Part shown: positions 32,301-40,891 of the stretch, piece after piece | Layout: the number at the start of each line of letters is the position of its first letter | Numbering within the stretch: the first letter of the stretch is position 1 | NCBI RefSeq assembly: GCF_004923295.1 | Contig: NZ_CP039635.1 | Span: 826,501 to 890,500, forward strand | Direction of reading: 5' to 3' | Source of the DNA: Azospirillum sp. TSH100 | GTDB lineage: Bacteria; Pseudomonadota; Alphaproteobacteria; Azospirillales; Azospirillaceae | Length of the DNA stretch: 64,000 bases | The notes under the pieces: model-generated | Seen by the model: the letters and a program-made list of their open reading frames with translations, nothing else | The model's database searches: none | Told to the model about the DNA's origin: nothing | Program-made: the position numbers and the translations under genes

Positions 32301-35068
32301 TGATGCTGACCAGCACCGGCAATGCCGTTGTCGGCGCCGCCGGCACCATCGGCGCGGCGATGCCCTACGGTGCGATCGGTGGCTTCGGCGGCGCCTATCT
32401 TTCCAACAGGTTCATGGGCGGGTCGAAGGTTGGTGGAGCGCTGACCGGTGCTGCGCTGGGCGCCGGCAGCGCCGCACTGGGCGCCTCGATCTGGGGCATG
32501 GGCGCTGTCGGCGGCCCGTGGGGCATCGCCGCCGCTGCCGTCATCAGCGCCGTCATGGCGATGCTGGGGTCGCAGAAGAAGAGCGTCGGGCCGAACAGCT
32601 CGGGAAATGTGGTTCTGGACGGTGCTGGTGGCTTCCGGACCGATCGGGCGCTTGCGGACAACGGGGCAGACGCCTCGCAGATGCAGACCGTGACGGACTC
32701 CGTCGCCAAGGCCATGACCGCGATCATCGCGGGGGTTGGCGGCAAGCTGACCGGCGGTGACGGCGCCAACACCGGGCGGCTGCAATATTTCGCCGAAGGC
32801 AACAAATGGTTCGTCACCCCGCAGGTGGGCGACAAGGCGGGTCAGAAGACCGAGTTCACCGACCAAAGCCAAGCCGTCCAGTTCTACATGCGGGAGAGCC
32901 TGAAGGGGCTGATCGGCAACGGCTCGCTGACCGGTGTGAACGACGATGTGAAGACGGTGCTCGCCAAGAGCAACGCCACCACGTCGGAAGCGTTGACCAA
33001 GCACCTTCAGCTGGCCGCCACCTTCCAGGACTCGGTCGATGCGATGAACAACGCGATCGGCTTGGAGGATGCCGCCCGCAAGCAGGGCAAGACGGCGGCG
33101 GCCGATCTGACCACCGCCATCAAGGATTTCCGTCAGACCGCATCCGACGCCGGGCTGGACGCGACCAAGGCCGCCAATGCGACCCGCAACTGGATCGACA
33201 CGCTGGTCTCCGGCGCCGATCCCAAGACCTACACCGTCTATGAGGCGCAGGCGGCGCAGTTCCGGGCGCAATGGTCCAACATGGGCGACGTGCTTCAGGC
33301 CGTCGGCTACTCCGCCGCCGATGCGGCGAAGAAGATGGACGAGGGCTTGGGCAACGCTCTGAAGAAGCTTGCCAAGACGCTGAACACCAGCCTGGACCAG
33401 CAGATCAATGCGGCGCTCGGTCGCGACTTCCTGAACCAGATCACCAAGGCGCTGGAGGACGAACAGACCAACGCCCGCGATCTGGCCGCGGTGGGAGAGC
33501 CGATCACCAAGGCGCAGACCCTGCGGGCGGCGCAGCTCAACAGCATCATGACGCAGCTGAACGCCACCCAGCTGGACGTCATCACCTCCACCTATGGGGC
33601 GACCAGCGACATCGGCAAGCTGGGGCAGACCATCAAGGCGATGGGCACCGACGCCGGCACCGCCGCAGCGAACCTTGCCTCCTTCCAGGCCGATGTGCAG
33701 AGCCGGATGTATGCCGCGTTGGGCAACGACCGCGGATCGCAGCTGATCGCGCTGGATGCCCAGCAGGCCAAGGCCCTGGCCGAGGCGCAGGCCGCCGGCT
33801 ACGACATGACGGCGCTGCAACAGGTGCAGGCGGCGGAGCGGGCGGCCAAGGCCTTTCAGCTCGCGCAGGCCGATGTGCTGGGCGCTTACGACCAGCAGAT
33901 CACGGCGCAGCAGGATTACATCACCGGCCTGACCAACGGCGCGATGAAGATCGCACAGTCGGCCCGCCAGTTCCGGAGCGCCTTCGACGCCCTGGCGCTG
34001 AACGACAACTCGCCGCTGTCCGACCTGGAGCGGCTGAAGGAGGCCCGCCGGCAGGCCGCGGTCGATTACGCGACTTACAAGGACACAACGAAGAGCGATG
34101 AGGATCGGGACGCGGCGAAGCAGGATCTGCTGTCCATCGGGCCAACCCTGATCCAGCTTGCACGGAGTTACTTCGGCCCGACCGACAGCACCGATTACAA
34201 ATGGATGCGCTCCGTCTTCGCTGAGTTCGGCGATACCACCGCCTTGGGCGTGGATACAGCCGAAAGCACGCTGAAGACGGCGAACGACACGCTGAAGGAG
34301 ATGCAGAAGAGCCGGGCGGAGGCCGCAGCCCTGGGGCAGAAGCAATATGCTGCGGTGACCGATCTGACCGGCATCATGCAGCGCTCCTACCTGGTCTATC
34401 AGGCGCAGCTGACGGCGCTTCAGAAGCTGACCGGCACGACCTCGACCACGGCGCCCGTCACCACCGTCGATCGGACGGTGGAGCAGAAGCGGGCGCAGCT
34501 GGAGGCCTTCAGCAACGCTGACATCGAGCGCTATTTCGGCGGCTTCAGCGACATCATCGCCGCCCGCGACGCCGATCCGCTCTTCAACCTTGCCAAGTGG
34601 TTCAAGGAGTTCGGCATCGGCGAAGTGTTGTCCGGCGCCCGGATCATCCCCGGCTTCGCAACCGGCACACCGTCGGCCCCGCCTGGTTTGGCGTGGGTGG
34701 GTGAGGAAGGGCCGGAGCTGGTGCGGCTGGCCGGCGGTGAGCGGGTCTTTCCCCACGACGCCAGCATCGAGATGGCGCAGCGCTTCAACGCGGCGAACGA
34801 CCGGCTGCCGGCTGGCGTCACCAGCTTCCGGCCGCGCCTTGCCGCGTCCGATGCGGGGGTGGGCGCCATGGTGTCGGAACTGCGCAAGTTTCGCGAAGAG
34901 GCACGGCAGGACGCCCGCGCCATCGCCGACACCGTCATCGACATGATGGAAAAGCAGATCACCGCCCTTCGTGACGAGAACGCGGAGCTGCGCCGCCGCA
35001 TCGACAAACAGTCTCAGGAAATCCGGCTCGGACAGGCCGTGCCGCAGTATGCAATGAAAGGAAGATGA
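29345..35068 (+). CDS. Tail tape measure protein
   Basis: A 1907-residue protein, the largest in the window. The N-terminal ~200 residues are coiled coil with EESASKTKLAAHEMTNLSYQ then VQDFAVQVGSGQGLFRPLLQ, the lambda gpH-like tape-measure start. Hydrophobic stretches near residues 220-245 and in the 870-1070 region are membrane-spanning-like, as in tape measures that form the DNA channel. The C-terminus carries FATGTPSAPPGLAWVGEEGP, a common end motif, followed by a coiled coil. It sets tail length; at about 1.5 angstrom per residue the tail would be near 285 nm (family rule, inferred). It lies 5 bases after the DUF6441-like gene. Confidence 0.9.
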   Translation: MAQKKVSVRLSVEADNVDAIRRKLEELGVSIKSVGNDNSPDRLRRQFEALEGRLDTTSRATRKLADDEALLKRAVDELGVSRERANALLKAAKDAYDPAAIAARKEADALRGLIDTLDKTAAANRKVADGQALLDKALAGGVQGTTLTETQHRKLSAALREQHGVLEESASKTKLAAHEMTNLSYQVQDFAVQVGSGQGLFRPLLQQAPQAVGAVGGVSRALSLLLSPIGLTIAAGATLATGLAVISSRAVGIEGQLRSLSVATKAYGTEAQSTAAQLRDLAKALYADGAGKDESEAASKVIATTRGLSSTMAKEIAGIGNDMAAGMGKSVDEMVKQLGSLATEGYPAIKKLQDEIGFLTSDELKAVRAMAEHGQQAQALGVAVEALHRRFDGLRQQSMSPAEQAFRDLGVGWNAFMDAVAQSRPVMEMITGVSGAVTRMAAAVTSTPKEQIADLETRIAAVKKSIATRDGAKADGETYLNLNLRSLLFGTTDGSDLDKQLADLEQQLKAAQGRLVTELAKTPVRVAGTSAGAASAGGKTDEKAVQYVDEQTAAYERLAKAMGGSQAARTLQMASMRAEDEIRERRLSGQEAEDIRDLRRKEALLQLSVAYGDELRSLSLAAQGNVQLAAAYGQSEAAALRQKAANDAQAAAAGNAAVSVAELTRQNVLNAASSTAADAGKAVADLTRQAVAQEKIADAAKHGAAAQAEAERQAQVAAQTSGILAAAQVAEEEGAAELARTLRDLAGAYDLVSRRGTEAQKRTQGEETLRTARQGLDYAQQELALMGQAEPLRNRALKSLQIQQQAQGMAKSATSDQIAEWVKLQEQIADTQALTQYANDVKATSKEIAGSISENLYDRLTDPSKATSVVDFFKSIFKRIGLAALENAVVLPIVTSVVGAAPSLFGVQAPAGAGGIAGAAQGSGGLLSNATSLVSLGRSGWQLLSGGSGLAATQAAGSFATSSLGEALGLSTSAAGVIPEAAATDLMLTSTGNAVVGAAGTIGAAMPYGAIGGFGGAYLSNRFMGGSKVGGALTGAALGAGSAALGASIWGMGAVGGPWGIAAAAVISAVMAMLGSQKKSVGPNSSGNVVLDGAGGFRTDRALADNGADASQMQTVTDSVAKAMTAIIAGVGGKLTGGDGANTGRLQYFAEGNKWFVTPQVGDKAGQKTEFTDQSQAVQFYMRESLKGLIGNGSLTGVNDDVKTVLAKSNATTSEALTKHLQLAATFQDSVDAMNNAIGLEDAARKQGKTAAADLTTAIKDFRQTASDAGLDATKAANATRNWIDTLVSGADPKTYTVYEAQAAQFRAQWSNMGDVLQAVGYSAADAAKKMDEGLGNALKKLAKTLNTSLDQQINAALGRDFLNQITKALEDEQTNARDLAAVGEPITKAQTLRAAQLNSIMTQLNATQLDVITSTYGATSDIGKLGQTIKAMGTDAGTAAANLASFQADVQSRMYAALGNDRGSQLIALDAQQAKALAEAQAAGYDMTALQQVQAAERAAKAFQLAQADVLGAYDQQITAQQDYITGLTNGAMKIAQSARQFRSAFDALALNDNSPLSDLERLKEARRQAAVDYATYKDTTKSDEDRDAAKQDLLSIGPTLIQLARSYFGPTDSTDYKWMRSVFAEFGDTTALGVDTAESTLKTANDTLKEMQKSRAEAAALGQKQYAAVTDLTGIMQRSYLVYQAQLTALQKLTGTTSTTAPVTTVDRTVEQKRAQLEAFSNADIERYFGGFSDIIAARDADPLFNLAKWFKEFGIGEVLSGARIIPGFATGTPSAPPGLAWVGEEGPELVRLAGGERVFPHDASIEMAQRFNAANDRLPAGVTSFRPRLAASDAGVGAMVSELRKFREEARQDARAIADTVIDMMEKQITALRDENAELRRRIDKQSQEIRLGQAVPQYAMKGR

Positions 35069-35071
35069 CCC

Positions 35072-35467
35072 ATGCCGATGTCGAATTACCTACGCAACAA
35101 GGTGCTGGACCACGTCAACGGTAAGACCGCCTTCACCATGCCGACCACCGTCTATGTGGCCGCGCTGACGTCACCTTCGACCGTTTCCGGTCCCGGCACC
35201 GAAGTCAGCACGACCAGCACCGGCTATGCCCGGCAGGCGATCACCGCCACCATGTCGGCCGCATCGGCGGGCACCACCTCCAACGGCGGCACAATCTCCT
35301 TTGGGCCGGCGACCGCCGCCTGGGGCACCCTCACCGACTGGGCGATCTTCGACGCGGCGACGGCGGGCAACATGCTGTGGTTCGGCTCCCTCTCCGCCAG
35401 CAAGACCATCGCATCGGCCGACTATTTCCAGTACGCCGCCGGTCAGCTCCAGCTGTCGCTGAGCTGA
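35072..35467 (+). CDS. Phage tail fibre-type protein (gp80-like)
   Basis: A 131-residue beta-rich protein that starts MPMSNYLRNKVLDHVNGKTA and continues with TVYVAALTSPSTVSGPGTEV and GYARQAITATM, then FGPATAAWGTLTDWAIFDAA. This order matches the gp80-type tail-fibre family (SNYLxNKxLDH, VY.AL, GYARQA, W.IFDA). AAGGAAG precedes the start. It comes directly after the tape measure in the tail-tip module. Confidence 0.7.
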   Translation: MPMSNYLRNKVLDHVNGKTAFTMPTTVYVAALTSPSTVSGPGTEVSTTSTGYARQAITATMSAASAGTTSNGGTISFGPATAAWGTLTDWAIFDAATAGNMLWFGSLSASKTIASADYFQYAAGQLQLSLS

Positions 35468-35474
35468 TCCAGCC

Positions 35475-36569
35475 ATGCTGGGCTTTGGCCCCATCGCCGA
35501 TACGCCGCTGGCGACAGCCGGGGGCGGCAACGTCTATTCGGCGTCGGCGACCGGCTCGGCAACCTCATCGGATGTGGCTGCGGCGGGCCTTGTCGCGTCC
35601 ACCTCTGGAGCGACGGCAGGGGCCGGCATGTCGTCTGCGGTCGCTGTCCGGGCCGCTGGGGGTGCTGGTGCCGCCAGCGGAGCGGGGGCTGCCGTCGGGG
35701 CCGCAAACCTCACTGCCGCCGGCAGCGCGACCGCCACCGCCACCGCCGTCGGTGCAGCAGCGCCGCGGCTGATCGCCCAGCCTGCGGCAACGGCATCGGC
35801 GGCAGCTGCCTTCATCGCCGCTCCGGCTATTGTGGCCGCGGCGGCCGGCGGCGCCAGCGGGGCCTCGTCCAGCTCGGCAACGGCCGGCCGTGGGCATCCT
35901 GCTGCCGGTGCTGCCGCATCGTCCAGCACGGCATCGGCGGTGCCGGGCCTGGTTGCCGGTGGCACCGGGACCGCCGCCGCCGCAAGTTCTGTCTCGTCGG
36001 CTGCAAATCTGGTGGCAGGCGGGCAGGCAGTCACGGCGGCGGCCGCTGTGTCCGTCGGCAGTCCGTCGCGCATCGCCGTGATGGCCGGCACCGCCGCTGC
36101 GGCCTCCTCCGCCTTGGCCGGCAGCGGCCTGGTGGCCTCCGGCACCGCGGTGGCGATCGGCAGCAGCACCGTCACCGCCGTAGGGCGGATGACCGCTGCC
36201 GGTGTGGGTGGTGCCTTTGGCACCGGCACCGGGATGGCCCGGCCTGCGCTGCTGGCCAGCGGATCGGCTGCCGCTGTGGCGGCAGCCGGTGGGACCGGCG
36301 CCGCTGCAATCCGCGCCGCCGGGGTGGCGAGTGCTGCCGGGCTATCGACCAGTTCGGCCGGCGCCACTGCCCTTCGCAGCGGCGCCGGGGCAGCGGCGGC
36401 GGCCTCCGCGGCGATCGCCGTACCGCGCCAAATCCACTCGGCATCGGCATCGGCCGGGGCGGCCTCTGTCGCCTACGGCTTTGGCGAGCTGCCGATTGAG
36501 CGGCTGACCGCCGGCCGGACCCGGCTGGTCTACACCATCGAAATGACCATGCGTCAGATCCCGAGGTAG
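35475..36569 (+). CDS. Ala/Gly/Ser repeat protein: sixteen exact 20-residue units
   Basis: A 364-residue protein divided exactly as 17 + 16x20 + 27. The repeats start at residue 18 and have a loose consensus in which position 2 is Leu/Ile/Arg, position 4 Ala and position 6 Gly, followed by alternating small residues (for example GLVASGTAVAIGSSTVTAVG and ALLASGSAAAVAAAGGTGAA). The composition is mostly Ala, Gly, Ser, Thr and Val. A constant register without gaps suggests a solenoid or stacked-sheet fibre. The N-terminus MLGFGPIADTPLATA resembles the start of the next protein (MLGQSISEAPLASTA), and the 27-residue end is ordinary. It lies between tail-tip genes, so it is probably a tail fibre or spacer. 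Confidence 0.8.
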   Translation: MLGFGPIADTPLATAGGGNVYSASATGSATSSDVAAAGLVASTSGATAGAGMSSAVAVRAAGGAGAASGAGAAVGAANLTAAGSATATATAVGAAAPRLIAQPAATASAAAAFIAAPAIVAAAAGGASGASSSSATAGRGHPAAGAAASSSTASAVPGLVAGGTGTAAAASSVSSAANLVAGGQAVTAAAAVSVGSPSRIAVMAGTAAAASSALAGSGLVASGTAVAIGSSTVTAVGRMTAAGVGGAFGTGTGMARPALLASGSAAAVAAAGGTGAAAIRAAGVASAAGLSTSSAGATALRSGAGAAAAASAAIAVPRQIHSASASAGAASVAYGFGELPIERLTAGRTRLVYTIEMTMRQIPR

Positions 36570-36573
36570 CGCC

Positions 36574-38118
36574 ATGCTTGGTCAGTCCATCAGCGAGGCG
36601 CCTCTGGCCAGCACAGCCGAGGCGCCAGCGTCTTCGGCTGTGCTGTCGCTCTATGCCGCGACCGAGGATTTCGAGACCGGCTTCGGCGAAACGCCGGAGA
36701 ACGTGATCATGCCGGGCACCCTGCTGTCCCCGCTGCGGGTGGAGCGGTCGCTGCTGTCCGATCTGCTGGGCGGCACCGTTGCCGTCTCCTATGGCGAGGC
36801 CGAGCTGGTCAATGTCGATCGGACCTATGACGACCTGGTGCACGACTTCGACGTGGCCGGCCGGCCCGTCACCATCCGCGTTGGCGCGGCGGGTGGGCGC
36901 TTCAGCGACTTCGTGACGCTGTTCGATGGCACCGCCTCCGGCTGGTACGCCACGGACGAGCGCCTGATCGTCCAGCTTCGCGGTTGGGAGTTCCTGCTGG
37001 AGGTGGCTTTCGAGAGCCGGACCTTCTCCGGCGCGGGCGGGCTGGACGGCACCAGCGACCTGGAGGGCAAGCGGCTGCCGGTGGCGCTGGGCTGGGCGAA
37101 CAACGTCACGCCGGCTTTCGTCATCCCGGCCGAGCTGCTGTTCATGGTCCATGGCGGCCGGGTCAGCGATATCCCCGCCGTCTATGTCCGGGGTGCCGCC
37201 CTGACCAGGGGGCCGGACTATCCCACCGCTGCCGCTCTGCGCGTGGCAGCGGTCCCCGAAAACAGCTTCATCACCTGTGTGGCGGAGGGCCTGTTCCGTG
37301 TCGAGTACCTGAACGACAGCGAAAAGGGTGCCGTCACCTGCGACGTGAAGGGGGCCGTGGTCGGTGGTGTCTTCCTTCAGACCACGGCGCAGATCATCGG
37401 GCATGTGCTGCTGGACCGGGCGGCGGTGCCGGCGGAGCGCGTCGCCGATCTGTCGACCGCTCCGTGGCAGCTCCACAAGCCGATCGGCTTCTATGCCGGC
37501 CCGGAGGACACCTCCACCTGTGCCGACATGGTGGCGCTGCTGCTGCGCGGCTGTGTCGGCTGGGGCGGCTTCAGCCGGCGCGGCGTGTTCGCACTCGGCT
37601 CCTTCCGCCTGCCCACCGGTCCGGTGGTGGCGAGCTATGAGGAAGCGGACATCGTCACCGCCACCGCGCTGGAGCTGCCCAGCGAGGTGACGCCGCCGCC
37701 CTGGCGCTGGAGGGTGGGCTATGACCGGAACTGGACGCCGCAGTCCTCCGACATCGCAGGTGTGGTGACGGAGGAGCGCAAGAAGTGGCTGAAGGAAGAG
37801 CGGCGGCTCGCTGAATACACCAACGACACCACCAGGGCCTTCTATCAGAAACCCAGCGACCCCGCGCCGATCGACGGCTACTTCCGCGACCGTGAGGACG
37901 CCCGGCAGCTTGCGGCGGAGCTGGAAGCCATGTGGCAGACCCCGCGTGGCCTTTACCGGATCACGGTTGGCACGCAGGCCTTTGCCCGCGACCTGGGCGA
38001 GGTGGTGAGCATCGACTATCCCCGCTGGCGCCTGAAGGGCGGGGCCTTGGCCGTCATCGCCGCCCTGTCCGAAGACGCCGAAGACGCCCGATCCGAAATC
38101 ACCGTCCTGGTGGCCTGA
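36574..38118 (+). CDS. Tail-tip / baseplate hub-like protein
   Basis: A 514-residue protein, mostly beta, with segments such as VNVDRTYDDLVHDFDVAGRP and YPRWRLKGGALAVIAALSED. The N-terminal MLGQSISEAPLASTA resembles the N-terminus of the repeat protein before it, pointing to a shared docking peptide. No exact family recognised; position between tail fibre and fibre-like genes suggests a distal tail or hub protein. GAGG precedes the ATG. Confidence 0.5.
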   Translation: MLGQSISEAPLASTAEAPASSAVLSLYAATEDFETGFGETPENVIMPGTLLSPLRVERSLLSDLLGGTVAVSYGEAELVNVDRTYDDLVHDFDVAGRPVTIRVGAAGGRFSDFVTLFDGTASGWYATDERLIVQLRGWEFLLEVAFESRTFSGAGGLDGTSDLEGKRLPVALGWANNVTPAFVIPAELLFMVHGGRVSDIPAVYVRGAALTRGPDYPTAAALRVAAVPENSFITCVAEGLFRVEYLNDSEKGAVTCDVKGAVVGGVFLQTTAQIIGHVLLDRAAVPAERVADLSTAPWQLHKPIGFYAGPEDTSTCADMVALLLRGCVGWGGFSRRGVFALGSFRLPTGPVVASYEEADIVTATALELPSEVTPPPWRWRVGYDRNWTPQSSDIAGVVTEERKKWLKEERRLAEYTNDTTRAFYQKPSDPAPIDGYFRDREDARQLAAELEAMWQTPRGLYRITVGTQAFARDLGEVVSIDYPRWRLKGGALAVIAALSEDAEDARSEITVLVA

Positions 38119-38119
38119 C

Positions 38120-38887
38120 ATGAACACCGTCTTCAAGATCGGCTACATCAACCACGCCGACACCGCCGTGCTGGCCGCAAGCGCACAGGTCGGCACCAAG
38201 CCCGTGACCCTGTTGACCGATCCGCACCCGGCGCGCCGCTGGTCAGCCGGGCTGACGACGTCGGCCTGGATCAACATGGCCTGGACGGACCCGCGGACCA
38301 TCGACTGCGTCATGCTGGCCGGCAGCAGCCATTCCGCTGCCGGCCGCTGTCGGGTGACGGCGTCGGACACCTCCGGCGGTTCTGACCTTTACGACAGCGG
38401 CGATGTGCCGGCGCGGGTGGACCCCCGCTTCGGCTATCTGATCCATGTCTTGCCGGCGCCGGTCACCACCCGGTCTCTGCGCCTCTCCCTGTCGGATCCG
38501 ACAGTGCCGGAGCTGCGCGGCGGCCGGCTGTTCGCTGGACCCCTATGGACGCCGGAGCGCTCGCCATCCTTCGGCTATGACTTCGGCCGGGCGCCGCTGA
38601 GCACGCAGACCATTGGCCGCGCCGGTCAGACCTTCATCGACCGCCGCGGCAACCCGCGGGCAACCTCCTTCACCTTGGGGTTGGTGACGCTGGAGGAGGA
38701 GCGCACGCATCTGCGCGAGATGCAGCGGCTGTGCGCCAACAGCGACGACATGCTGGTGATCTTCGACGCCAGCGATCCCAACCCCGGCGACGTGTCGATC
38801 TGGGGCATTGCCAAGGATCTTCAGCGTCCCCGCCGCGAGCTTGCCCGCCACCATTCCAACGCCTTCGCCATCACGGAGAGACTGTAA
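38120..38887 (+). CDS. Tail-tip protein with carbohydrate-binding-like fold
   Basis: A 255-residue beta-rich protein (INMAWTDPRTIDCVMLAGSS, TTRSLRLSLSDPTVPELRGG), a pattern like galactose-binding sandwich modules of tail proteins. It starts 1 base after the stop of the hub-like gene. It ends with a TAA that overlaps the next ATG by one base. The fold call is tentative. Confidence 0.45.
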   Translation: MNTVFKIGYINHADTAVLAASAQVGTKPVTLLTDPHPARRWSAGLTTSAWINMAWTDPRTIDCVMLAGSSHSAAGRCRVTASDTSGGSDLYDSGDVPARVDPRFGYLIHVLPAPVTTRSLRLSLSDPTVPELRGGRLFAGPLWTPERSPSFGYDFGRAPLSTQTIGRAGQTFIDRRGNPRATSFTLGLVTLEEERTHLREMQRLCANSDDMLVIFDASDPNPGDVSIWGIAKDLQRPRRELARHHSNAFAITERL

Positions 38888-40056
38888 TGCCCCTTGTGAA
38901 AGACAGGGTCAAACAGACCAGCACGACCACCGGCACCGGGGCGGTTGCCCTGTCCGGCACGGTGTCCGGTTTCCAGACCTTCGCCCAAGCCTTCAGCAGC
39001 GGTTCGTCCGTCTATTACTGCATTGCCGATGGCACGAACTGGGAAACCGGGATCGGCACCTATACGGCGGGATCTCCTGGATCGCTGTCCCGCGACACCA
39101 TCCTGGACAGCTCCAACAGCGCTGCCGCCGTTTCCTGGGGTGTCGGCACCAAGGATGTGTTCGTCACGATGCCGGCAGCGGCGATCGCCACTGTTGAGGA
39201 TACCGCCGTCTCCATTGCTGCCGCCTCGACGGTCAACCTTGGGGCCAGCACGGCGAAGGCCGTGACGATCACCGCAGGCACCGGGCCGATTACGGCTTGG
39301 GGCACGGTTGCGGCCGGCGCGCACCGGGACATCACCTTCGCCACCAGCGTATCGCTGACCTACCACTCGACCAACGCCATCCTGGTGGGCGGTGGCAACA
39401 TCGTCACCCAGCCCGGCGACACCTGCCGCCTGGAAAGCCTGGGCGGCGGAAAATGGCGCATGCTGAGTTACCAGCGCGCCAACGGCCAGGCGCTCGGCAC
39501 CGGAACCTCTGCACAGGCCCTGAGCCTGACGGACCGGGCCACCGGCATCGGCATCAGCAACAATGCGCTGACGGCGACCGACTCGTCGGGCGCCCTGTTG
39601 TCCGGGCGGGCCGCCACGGCGATGACGACCCCGGTCTATTGGGAAGTGGCCGTCGATGTCCTCACCACCAACGTGTCGCTCGGCATCGCGACGTCCTCTG
39701 TGCCGCTGACCGACTACATCAGCAACAACGCGGGTGGCTACGCCTACGGTATCAATGGAAACAAGGCGAACAACGGCAGCGGATTCTCCTTCGGTGCGAC
39801 CTGGGGGGCCGGGGACCGTCTCTGCTTCGCCTACAATCCCACGACCACCAAGGTATGGGCGGGCAAGGTGATTTCCGGCGCGGCGGTGTGGGGCGGCAGC
39901 GGTGATCCTGCCTCCGACATCAACCCGATGTTCACGACCACCGGCACGCTTTACCCGGCTTACACGCTCAACGGCACTGGCTCGGCCGTGACCTTCGCCT
40001 TCTCCCGCGCCCAGATGCTTGCCGCCCCGCCGGCCGGCTTCTCGACCTTTGCATAA
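38887..40056 (+). CDS. Tail fibre with SPRY-like receptor-binding domain
   Basis: A 389-residue protein. The first ~80 residues (VKQTSTTTGTGAVALSGTVS, FAQAFSSGSSVYYCIADGTN) form the N-terminal module seen in many phage fibres. The middle is beta-repeat-like. Residues ~220-389 follow the SPRY order: YWEVAVDVL, SLGIATS, YAYGINGN, a FSFGATWGAGDRLCFAYNPT strand pair, IWxxK-like turns, and LYPAYTLNGTGSAVTFAFSR. It probably contacts the host surface. GGAGAG precedes the ATG. It overlaps the previous gene by one base. Confidence 0.65.
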   Translation: MPLVKDRVKQTSTTTGTGAVALSGTVSGFQTFAQAFSSGSSVYYCIADGTNWETGIGTYTAGSPGSLSRDTILDSSNSAAAVSWGVGTKDVFVTMPAAAIATVEDTAVSIAAASTVNLGASTAKAVTITAGTGPITAWGTVAAGAHRDITFATSVSLTYHSTNAILVGGGNIVTQPGDTCRLESLGGGKWRMLSYQRANGQALGTGTSAQALSLTDRATGIGISNNALTATDSSGALLSGRAATAMTTPVYWEVAVDVLTTNVSLGIATSSVPLTDYISNNAGGYAYGINGNKANNGSGFSFGATWGAGDRLCFAYNPTTTKVWAGKVISGAAVWGGSGDPASDINPMFTTTGTLYPAYTLNGTGSAVTFAFSRAQMLAAPPAGFSTFA

Positions 40057-40068
40057 GGAGCGGATGCC

Positions 40069-40563
40069 ATGGACATTCTCAACATGGTCGAAACCTTCGA
40101 CGCCGCCACCCACCGCATGGCGGAAACCTTTACCGACACACTGGAGCCGGAGCGGAACCGCATCGTCCGCCGCTGGCATGTGGAAGCGATTCCCCTGAGC
40201 GAAGTGAAGGCGGTTCGCAAGGCCGCTGCCACTGCCAAGCGGTATGAGGTGGAGACCGGCGGCATCCTGATGGCCGGTACGATCGTCCGCACGGATCGGG
40301 AAAGCCAAGGGCTCATCAACGGTGCCTATGGCCTCGCCCGCGACATGCTGGCGGGCGGTGTTCCCGCCGCGCCCATCGACTTCAAGGGTGCCGGCGGGTG
40401 GGCAGAAATCCCGCCGTCCGTCATGGTGGACATCGGCCGGGCGGTGGGTTTGCATGTGCAGGCGTGCTTTCGCGCCGAACGGCAGCTTCACGAAGCGATC
40501 GACGCGGCGGAGGATGCGGCGGCTGTGCTGGCCGTGGACATCGCTGAAGGCTGGCCGGGATGA
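40069..40563 (+). CDS. DUF4376-like phage protein
   Basis: A 164-residue protein. The central VETGGILMAGTIVRTDRESQ and GLINGAYGLARDML match the DUF4376 pattern (VETGGI, TDRESQ, GA), found at the tail-fibre end of phages, often with fibre assembly functions. AAGGAG precedes the ATG. Its stop overlaps the next start. Confidence 0.7.
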   Translation: MDILNMVETFDAATHRMAETFTDTLEPERNRIVRRWHVEAIPLSEVKAVRKAAATAKRYEVETGGILMAGTIVRTDRESQGLINGAYGLARDMLAGGVPAAPIDFKGAGGWAEIPPSVMVDIGRAVGLHVQACFRAERQLHEAIDAAEDAAAVLAVDIAEGWPG

Positions 40564-40817
40564 TCGGCCGCTATCTGCTGAACGTCCTGATCGCCATCGA
40601 CCAGCTCCTCAACGCGCTGTGTGGCGGTTGCCCGGACGAGACGATCAGCAGCCGGCTGGGCAAGATGGCGCGCGGCGACTATGGGCCGCTCTGGCGCCGG
40701 GCCACCGCTCCGCTGCGGTGGCTGGTGGACGCCGTGTTCCGTACCGCCTTCCGCCAACCCCGGCACTGCGCCACCAGCATCGAGGCGGACGAAGGCGCAG
40801 GCGACCTGCTGCGCTGA
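40560..40817 (+). CDS. Small phage protein of the 'IDQLxNALxGGxPDET' type
   Basis: An 85-residue protein with the conserved start LNVLIAIDQLLNALCGGCPD ETISSR, then a basic W-rich helix and a C-terminal FRQPRHCATSIEAD. It recurs between tail fibre and lysis genes of many phages, and its role is unknown. Four-base overlap (ATGA) with the previous gene. Confidence 0.65.
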   Translation: MIGRYLLNVLIAIDQLLNALCGGCPDETISSRLGKMARGDYGPLWRRATAPLRWLVDAVFRTAFRQPRHCATSIEADEGAGDLLR

Positions 40818-40852
40818 TCGCCGCGACAACACTCCAACCCCTGACCTTTCCC

Positions 40853-40874
40853 GGCCGCCGCGAGCGGCCTTTTT
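40853..40874 (+). terminator. Rho-independent terminator
   Basis: Stem GGCCGC (40853-40858) / GCGGCC (40864-40869) with a 5-base loop and a run of five T. It ends the tail operon just before the lysozyme gene at 40892. Confidence 0.7.
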
Positions 40875-40891
40875 CATGCCCGGAGGATCCC

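Noticed and set aside
28910..34756. A 1948-codon open frame on the minus strand opposite the tape measure gene
   Set aside because: It is a GC-rich antisense shadow of the tape measure frame; it has a shadow-like composition, no ribosome site and no recognisable domain.
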